64,000 nucleotides of DNA from Seonamhaeicola sp. S2-3 (GTDB lineage Bacteria > Bacteroidota > Bacteroidia > Flavobacteriales > Flavobacteriaceae): NCBI RefSeq assembly GCF_001971785.1, contig NZ_CP019389.1:3688837-3752836 (forward strand), read 5' to 3'. How positions within the stretch are numbered: position 1 is the stretch's first letter; the number at the start of each line of letters is the position of its first letter. The position numbers were made by a program, and so were the translations under genes. Below the pieces are notes generated by a model. It was not told the DNA's origin and searched no databases. It saw nothing but the letters and a program-made list of their open reading frames with translations. Shown here in pieces: positions 58,672 to 64,000 of this stretch.

Positions 58672-59286
58672 CTACCTCTTTTTTCTACCAATATAGCGTA
58701 TAACATTTGCTACTCCGTTATGATAATCTCCCTCATTAAGTTCAATTTCTTTTTGTTCTAAAAGAAGAGTTTCAAAATTAGCAAACATAGTAGTCATTTC
58801 TTCTTTTGTAAATAACATATTTACGTCTGCAGGCCCGCCAACGTTTGGATTTTTTTCGCGATAAGACAAGTTTTTAACACTAAATCCTTCTAAAATAATA
58901 TAACCATTGGGTTTTATCAATTTTGAAAGCTTTTGATGTAATTCTTTTTTATTTTTAGGAAAATGAGCATAAATTAAAGCTAATAAATCAAAACTATGAG
59001 GTTTAAAATCTAATTGATGTAACTCTCCTACTTTATAATCAATTTGAACATTTTCATTATTTGCTAACTTTTCGGCCTTATTTTTCCCTTCTACGCTTAT
59101 ATCAAATGCGGTTACTTTAAGGCCTTTTTTAGCTGCATAAACAGCATTTCTACCTTCACCTTCTGCGGGCAGTAATATTGTACCTTTAATTTTTAGTTTA
59201 TTTATGCTTTCTTTAAAAAATTGATTAGGCGCTGTTCCGTAAGCAAATTCCTTTTCTTTATATCTGTTGTTCCAAAAAGCTTCCAT
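58672..59286 (-). CDS. Class I SAM-dependent methyltransferase (TehB/thiopurine-type)
   Basis: The 204-residue protein opens WNNRYKEKEFAYGTAPNQFF and has the SAM motif ILLPAEGEGRNAVYAAKKGLKVTAFDIS, with the LALIYAHFP and IILEGFS segments. This resembles the small TehB/TPMT-type methyltransferases. The substrate may be a metalloid, thiol or small molecule. It starts 30 bases from the end of the Fur-family gene and may be cotranscribed with it. Confidence 0.8.
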   Translation of the reverse strand: MEAFWNNRYKEKEFAYGTAPNQFFKESINKLKIKGTILLPAEGEGRNAVYAAKKGLKVTAFDISVEGKNKAEKLANNENVQIDYKVGELHQLDFKPHSFDLLALIYAHFPKNKKELHQKLSKLIKPNGYIILEGFSVKNLSYREKNPNVGGPADVNMLFTKEEMTTMFANFETLLLEQKEIELNEGDYHNGVANVIRYIGRKKR

Positions 59287-59316
59287 TATAATTTTTATGT
59301 TTTATAGAACAAAATT

Positions 59317-59691
59317 TTAACCACAATTTTTACATACCCCAGTAATAACACAGTTTATATTTTCAATCAAATATCCTTTTGGAACTGAAAAATCTACTTT
59401 GTCAGGAAGACACTCTATGGTATTACATAGCCTACATTTAAAATGAAAATGCTGGTGCAAAGGCTCCGTTTTCTTTCTAGTACCGCCTAATGCAAAATAC
59501 TGCTTACCATCTTCAGCTATAACTTTATGTAAAATACCATCTTCACAAAAACGATTTAAAACCCTATAAATCGTAGCCCTATTAATATCTATGGTAATTT
59601 CCTGTTCTATAGCGTCTTGACTCATAGCTTTCCCCGCACGGGTTAAAACTTGTAAAACAGCTTCTTTAGTAGGAGTATTTCTGCGTTTCAT
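59317..59691 (-). CDS. Fur-family metal regulator, likely Zur-like
   Basis: The 124-residue protein has the winged-helix Fur N-terminus with the recognition helix DINRATIYRVLNRFCEDG, and C86-xx-C89 and C120-xx-C123 for structural zinc, plus the histidine cluster HQHFHFKC. ATG 59691 is preferred to an upstream in-frame codon. It is divergent from a His/Cys-rich protein gene and a TonB receptor; the shared gap has a 19-base inverted repeat, so it probably represses both ways in response to a metal such as zinc. PerR/Fur alternatives cannot be ruled out. Confidence 0.8.
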   Translation of the reverse strand: MKRRNTPTKEAVLQVLTRAGKAMSQDAIEQEITIDINRATIYRVLNRFCEDGILHKVIAEDGKQYFALGGTRKKTEPLHQHFHFKCRLCNTIECLPDKVDFSVPKGYLIENINCVITGVCKNCG

Positions 59692-59706
59692 TTTAATGCG
59701 ATTAAT

Positions 59707-59725
59707 TTGCAATAATTTATTGCAA
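59707..59725. promoter_or_regulatory. Zur/Fur-type operator
   Basis: TTGCAATAATTTATTGCAA, a 9-1-9 inverted repeat with perfect arms, lies between the Fur-family gene and its divergent neighbour. Partial copies TTGCAATAAT (59731-59740) and TTGCAAA (59758-59764) lie nearby. The length and symmetry fit the regulator encoded next to it. Confidence 0.72.
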
Positions 59726-59729
59726 CACC

Positions 59730-59760
59730 TTTGCAATAATATAAATTAATAATATCTTTG
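59730..59760 (+). promoter_or_regulatory. Promoter of the divergent TonB-receptor operon
   Basis: TTTG at 59730-59733, 19 bases, TATCTTTG at 59753-59760: a perfect Bacteroidota promoter. It overlaps the TTGCAA partial repeats, and the full operator ends 5 bases upstream, so repression by the Fur-family protein would block polymerase entry. Confidence 0.78.
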
Positions 59761-59839
59761 CAAAACATATAAGAAGTTCAATATAACATTTAACTCCTTA
59801 TAATATCTTTTAGTAGATGAAGCCTGTTTTTTTATTGTA

Positions 59840-60148
59840 ATGAAAACTAATAGTATAAAAAATAGTATTACCTTTTTCTTCCTTATCCTTTTTCTTTCGG
59901 TAAAAATGGGAGGTCTTCATGCTTTAACCCATGAAGACGATAAAGATCATGCTGCTCATTGTGCTATTTGTGACAGTGTTACCACGCTTAATCTAACCCC
60001 TATTTTTATTCCAGATACTACTGATTTTATTATCACACCTATAGAGTTAGTTTTATATAAAGAGGTAAAAACAGAATACTATTTTATAGTTTCTAGTAAC
60101 ATTACTTCTAACCAACTATTTTCCAGACCACCACCTACATTACTATAA
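59840..60148 (+). CDS. Small exported His/Cys-containing protein
   Basis: The 102-residue protein has an N-terminal hydrophobic segment (about 8-22) and then a metal-binding-looking stretch with His27, His31, His37, His40, Cys41 and Cys44 (LTHEDDKDHAAHCAICDSV). The C-terminus (ELVLYKEVKTEYYF to RPPPTLL) is soluble. It is first in the divergent, putatively zinc-responsive operon, before a TonB receptor, so it may be a metal-binding accessory. No family is recognised. The 192-base gap to the receptor gene has only a palindromic stretch around 60199-60232. Confidence 0.6.
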   Translation: MKTNSIKNSITFFFLILFLSVKMGGLHALTHEDDKDHAAHCAICDSVTTLNLTPIFIPDTTDFIITPIELVLYKEVKTEYYFIVSSNITSNQLFSRPPPTLL

Positions 60149-60340
60149 GTTCTACTATACGTTTTTATCAGCAAATACAACCTTACCTAGATAGGTAGTA
60201 CATTACAATATAATCTATTGTACTGCACTCCTCTAGCTATAAATAGGTTTAGAAAGTTGTACTACTTATAAATCACAAAGTATAGTGGTTATTACAGTTC
60301 GTTAATATTAACCTGTATTCAAACCTTATAGTATCTCATT

Positions 60341-62710
60341 ATGTTTTACAAAATACTGAGCATATGGCTATATTTTAGCTTAAGCTCTATGCTGTTTGCA
60401 CAAGAAACCTATCAAATAAAGGGAACTGTGCAAAACATCAACACCTTACTACCTATTGATGGAGCTACCATTATTAGCAAGGGCCTACATACAATAACTT
60501 CGGCTTCTGGAACATTTCTTATAGAAAATGTAACTGCAGGCACATATTCTTTATCTATTTCTCATATTAGTTACACCCCAAAAACTATTACAGTTACTGT
60601 AGGTCCAGAAATGAAACCGCTTGAAATATTCTTAAACGAAAAAACTACAACACTCCAAGCTATTGAAATTAAAGGGAAGACTAAAAAGAGAAGCTATAAA
60701 GAATCTCCTGTAGTATCTCAATTGGTTAGCAAAGATTTTATGATAAAGAATAGAGAAAATAGTTTGATGCAAACCTTGAGTAAAATCCCAGGAGTAAGCA
60801 CTATAAAAATTGGCTCTGGGCAGTCTAAACCAGCAATTAGAGGTTTGGGATTTAACAGAGTGGTGGTGGTGCAAAATGGTATAAAACACGAAGCCCAACA
60901 ATGGGGAAACGATCATGGTTTAGAAATAGACCAATATGGTATTGAAAACATTCAAATTGTAAAAGGTCCTGCCTCTTTAGTGTATGGCTCAGACGCTATT
61001 GCTGGAGTGGTAGACATCCAACCCAATAAAATACCTTCTGAATATTCTTTTAATGGAGAAGTAAACCTTTTAGCAGAAAGCAATAACGACCTAGTGGGCA
61101 TTTCTGCAGGATTACAAAGCCGAAAAGAAAAATGGTTTTATGGCGGACGCTTAACTTTTAGAGATTATGCCGACTATAAAGTACCTACAGACAAAATAAA
61201 TTACGAAAGCTATATTTTTGAACTTCATGATAATAATTTAAGAAACACCGCAGGAAGGGAAGCTAATGCTAGTTTTAGTATAGGGTACACAACCAATCGT
61301 ATTACTTCAGAAACAACTATAAGTAATGTAAATGCTAAAAATGGCTTTTTTGCCAATGCCCATGGTTTGGAAGTACGAACCTCTTCTATAGATTATGATA
61401 ATTCTAACCGAGACATTGATCTCCCTTATCATAAGGTCAATCATTTTAAGGTTACTAATAATACTTCCATCACGGTAAATAATCACAGTATTCATATCGA
61501 TTTGGGCTTTCAAAATAATATACGAGAAGAACGTTCCGAACCTAGTGCACATGGATATATGCCCAAACCTTCTAACACCAAAGAACGTAGCTTTCACAAA
61601 AACACATTTTCCTTAAATATTAAAGATGCCTTTAAACTAAAGGAGCAACACAATATTGTTGCTGGGGTTAACATGGAATTTCAAGATAACACTATTGGCG
61701 GCTGGGGGTTTTTAATACCAGAATACCAACGGTTCTCTATAGGAGCCTTTGCTTTTGACCAATTTGAAATCCATTCTAACTTACACCTTTTAGCAGGTAT
61801 TCGTTACGATTATGGACAAATACATAGCCAATCGTATTATGATTGGTATCGCTCTACGGTCAACAATTCCGATGGTTCTACCTCGTATGTATATCTGCAA
61901 AGAGCACAAAACAAAACCTTGAATTTTGCAAATATCAGTACCTCGGCGGGGTTGAGTTACTTGCTTAAAAACACCACGTTTAAGTTTAATGTAGGAAAGA
62001 GTTTTAGAATGCCATTGGCCAACGAGCTAGCTTCAGATGGCGTGAATTACCATATGTACCGTTATGAAAAAGGAAACCTCGATTTGGATCCCGAAGAGTC
62101 CTATCAATTCGATATCGATATAGACCATACCACAAAATATTTTAGTTTTGGCATTAGTCCTTTTGTCAATTTTTTCGAAAACTTTATTTATTTAAATCCT
62201 ACAGCAAATTATTACGAAACCTTACAGATTTACGAGTACACCCAAAACAAAGTATTTCGAGCTGGAGGTGAATTGAGAGCTAGTACCAGTATTATTAATA
62301 ATGTAGAATTAGAGGCCTCTGCAGAATACGTGTATTCTAAGCAAACCAGTGGTCCAAAAGAAGGTTTTACCATTCCGTTTTCACCTCCATTATCTGGTTT
62401 GGTATCTGCTAGTTACCAATTAAAAAATCTATTCTTTTTAAAACAACCGCTATTTACCGCCGATTACAGAATTACAGCTAAACAAGATAAAATTGTACCA
62501 CCCGAAGAAGCAACCAGTGGTTATCAGGTTTTAAATATGTCTCTATTAACCCAAATAGAACTCTTTAAAACAAATTCGCCTTTAGAAATAAAGTTTAAGC
62601 TCAATAATGTCTTTGATACAAAATATTATGACCATACCAGCTTTTACCGCTTAATAGATGTTCCTGAGGCTGGAAGAAATATTTCCATAGCATTAACACA
62701 AAACTTTTAA
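60341..62710 (+). CDS. TonB-dependent receptor, ZnuD-like (metal uptake)
   Basis: The 789-residue protein has a signal peptide cut after Ala20, a carboxypeptidase-like regulatory domain (residues 22-105), a plug (about 115-235, with KPAIRGLGFNRVVVV and VKGPASLVYGSDAIAGVV), and a beta-barrel to the end with the aromatic C-terminus. The plug pattern with HGLEIDQYGIENIQIVKGP resembles the zinc receptor ZnuD. Its position with a Fur/Zur-like regulator and His-rich lipoproteins suggests zinc uptake across the outer membrane; substrate is inferred. Confidence 0.85.
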   Translation: MFYKILSIWLYFSLSSMLFAQETYQIKGTVQNINTLLPIDGATIISKGLHTITSASGTFLIENVTAGTYSLSISHISYTPKTITVTVGPEMKPLEIFLNEKTTTLQAIEIKGKTKKRSYKESPVVSQLVSKDFMIKNRENSLMQTLSKIPGVSTIKIGSGQSKPAIRGLGFNRVVVVQNGIKHEAQQWGNDHGLEIDQYGIENIQIVKGPASLVYGSDAIAGVVDIQPNKIPSEYSFNGEVNLLAESNNDLVGISAGLQSRKEKWFYGGRLTFRDYADYKVPTDKINYESYIFELHDNNLRNTAGREANASFSIGYTTNRITSETTISNVNAKNGFFANAHGLEVRTSSIDYDNSNRDIDLPYHKVNHFKVTNNTSITVNNHSIHIDLGFQNNIREERSEPSAHGYMPKPSNTKERSFHKNTFSLNIKDAFKLKEQHNIVAGVNMEFQDNTIGGWGFLIPEYQRFSIGAFAFDQFEIHSNLHLLAGIRYDYGQIHSQSYYDWYRSTVNNSDGSTSYVYLQRAQNKTLNFANISTSAGLSYLLKNTTFKFNVGKSFRMPLANELASDGVNYHMYRYEKGNLDLDPEESYQFDIDIDHTTKYFSFGISPFVNFFENFIYLNPTANYYETLQIYEYTQNKVFRAGGELRASTSIINNVELEASAEYVYSKQTSGPKEGFTIPFSPPLSGLVSASYQLKNLFFLKQPLFTADYRITAKQDKIVPPEEATSGYQVLNMSLLTQIELFKTNSPLEIKFKLNNVFDTKYYDHTSFYRLIDVPEAGRNISIALTQNF

Positions 62711-62755
62711 CATCAATAAATAATTATTAAACAAAAACCATTAAAATTAATTTTT

Positions 62756-63529
62756 ATGAAAACAAATCTGAAATTTTTAACCATTATCGCCTTTTTAGGA
62801 GTCTTTTTAAACTCTTGTAGCAGTGATGACGATGGAGGCTCTCTTAACGCTCCTGTAATTAGTGATTTTGAGTATGGAGAAGGAAGCTCTCACTCTACCG
62901 ACCAAGTAGCTTATAAAGGTTCTGATATTCATATTGAAGCCGATATCAATGCAGAAGCTGTGGTAAGTAGTATTACACTTTCTATTCATGCCCACGATTT
63001 AACTCCAAGTGATGGTGAAGAAGATTGGGATTTTGAACAAGTGTTTACCGATGAAAAATATTTGGTAATTAACCCAACATTCCACGAACACATTGATGTG
63101 CCTACCGATATACCAGCCGGCGAATACCATATAGAATTATTGGTTACCGACGAATTGGGTAATAGCACTGAAGTGGATGGGCATATACAAATTCTAGACC
63201 CTATTACTTTAAGCGATTTTTCTATAGATGAAACTGCCGTTAGAGGCGATGACTTTCATACTGAATTTGCTATAGAAGCTGTTAATGGCATTCATAACAT
63301 TACCGTAGATGTACATGCACACGGACTAACGCCTGCTGAAGGAGAGGAAGAGTGGGATGAAGAATTCGATTTTTCAGAAGATTACCACGAGGAAACTTCT
63401 GTAGAATTCCATGAGCATATCGAAATACCTGCTACTGCTCCTGTTGGGGAGTACCATATTATCTTTACTGTTGAAGATGAAAATGGTAATACCGCAGAAT
63501 ACGAAACTCATATTGATATTACAGCTTAA
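62756..63529 (+). CDS. DUF4625-type His-rich lipoprotein, two repeats
   Basis: The 257-residue protein has a lipoprotein signal with Cys21 in LNSC. The mature part contains two similar domains (about residues 35-148 and 150-257), each with a HAH motif (H78-A-H80; H187-A-H189), a DLTPS/GLTPA-GEE stretch, a FHEHI motif and GEYHI. The spacing of HAH and HEH suggests a metal-binding site per domain. It sits behind the ZnuD-like receptor and may capture the metal at the cell surface. Function is inferred. Confidence 0.78.
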   Translation: MKTNLKFLTIIAFLGVFLNSCSSDDDGGSLNAPVISDFEYGEGSSHSTDQVAYKGSDIHIEADINAEAVVSSITLSIHAHDLTPSDGEEDWDFEQVFTDEKYLVINPTFHEHIDVPTDIPAGEYHIELLVTDELGNSTEVDGHIQILDPITLSDFSIDETAVRGDDFHTEFAIEAVNGIHNITVDVHAHGLTPAEGEEEWDEEFDFSEDYHEETSVEFHEHIEIPATAPVGEYHIIFTVEDENGNTAEYETHIDITA

Positions 63530-63543
63530 TTAAAATAACTACT

Positions 63544-63572
63544 CCGCATAGTTCTGTATAAGGACTATGCGG
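63544..63572 (+). terminator. Hairpin between DUF4625 genes
   Basis: CCGCATAGT at 63544-63552 pairs with ACTATGCGG at 63564-63572. There is no long T run on the plus strand, so it may be a weak terminator or processing site rather than a full stop of transcription. Confidence 0.5.
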
Positions 63573-63590
63573 TATTTAAACCTTTTGAAA

Positions 63591-64000
63591 ATGAAATTCC
63601 CTGCTAAATATTTTCACCTATTATTTTATGCACTTGTACTTGTATCATGTTCTAGCAACAATAGTACAGATATAGACGAAGAAAAACCAACAATTACCAT
63701 TGATTACAACGAAGGCTTCCCTCAAGGTTGCCAACAACTTGTAAGAGGAGAAACCTATGCTTTTCGTGCTATGGTTACCGACAATAAAGCTTTGGCTTCC
63801 TATAGTTTAGATATCCACAACAATTTTGACCACCATACCCACGACGACCAAGAGGAAACATGTGATTTAGACCCTATAAAACAGGCCGAAAACCCTTTTG
63901 TCTTTATGGAAAATTACAGCATAGAAGAAGGAGTAACCAGTTACGAAATAAACATTAGCTTAACCATTCCTGAGGACATCGATACTGGAGATTACCACTG
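63591..64000 (+). CDS. DUF4625-type lipoprotein (partial, C-terminus outside window)
   Basis: The visible 136 residues start with a lipoprotein signal (Cys20 in LVSC) and continue with a domain carrying DHHTHDDQEETC, the His/Asp-rich region of DUF4625, and IPEDIDTGDYH at the edge. It is similar in plan to the upstream lipoprotein and probably part of the same metal-responsive operon. The window ends mid-gene, so the C-terminus cannot be assessed. Confidence 0.75.
   Translation, partial: MKFPAKYFHLLFYALVLVSCSSNNSTDIDEEKPTITIDYNEGFPQGCQQLVRGETYAFRAMVTDNKALASYSLDIHNNFDHHTHDDQEETCDLDPIKQAENPFVFMENYSIEEGVTSYEINISLTIPEDIDTGDYH

Overview
The window looks like a chromosome segment of a marine member of the Flavobacteriaceae (Bacteroidota). 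The sequence is AT-rich. Promoters follow the Bacteroidota pattern (TTTG, about 19 to 21 bases, then TAnnTTTG) rather than -35/-10 boxes. Several start codons are TTG. The gene content fits the group: DUF2520, DUF4290, DUF2911, DUF4625 and Lacal_2735-type proteins, a CcsB/ResB protein, a type IX secretion plug protein, and a full Na+-pumping NADH:quinone reductase (Nqr) operon typical of marine strains. Species cannot be named from this window.

Layout. 1-13.2 kb is housekeeping and envelope genes: cytochrome c biogenesis (cut by the left edge), truncated haemoglobin, kdsC, a UbiA prenyltransferase, a frameshifted maf, a small MscS-like channel, corA, then a PIG-L deacetylase, a 36-residue membrane protein, a Na+/solute symporter and a Gfo/Idh oxidoreductase in one operon. 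14.7-21.2 kb is a tightly packed stress-type cluster: TetR regulator, ABC1 kinase, two SDR proteins, glutathione peroxidase, TspO, SRPBCC, and two paralogous 72-73 residue proteins. 21.3-29.7 kb holds murA, recQ, fmt, an HU protein, YqgE and others.

29.8-35.0 kb is the main accessory region. A 125-bp block containing the 3' half of tRNA-Met, its terminator and flanking DNA is present at both ends (29817-29941 and 34902-35026), the signature of an integrated element. No integrase gene remains inside. The island carries an AbiE-type pair (an AbiEi-like winged-helix protein whose N-terminus shows a PD-(D/E)XK-like pattern, and an AbiEii-like nucleotidyltransferase), followed by an 81-residue reading frame that ends inside a second, 107-bp repeat. 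That repeat also abuts the right attachment site, so the island seems to be stacked or partly deleted. A promoter flanked by TGAACA repeats precedes the AbiE operon.

35.0-43.3 kb returns to core genes (tRNA-Gly, M48 protease, ankyrin protein, gpmI, map, apbE). 43.3-49.9 kb carries two lipoproteins, then an ECF sigma factor, a membrane TPR protein and a 1065-residue TPR-CHAT (caspase-like) protein in tight succession, a candidate regulated protease system. 50.5-56.6 kb is nqrABCDEF on the minus strand; apbE at 42 kb would supply the flavinyl transferase that loads NqrB and NqrC. 56.8-58.5 kb holds the T9SS plug protein and apaG. The right end (59.3-64 kb) looks like a zinc-responsive locus: a Fur/Zur-type repressor divergent from a small His/Cys-rich protein, a ZnuD-like TonB receptor and DUF4625-type His-rich lipoproteins, with a 19-bp inverted repeat and a canonical promoter between them. 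The last gene is cut by the window edge.
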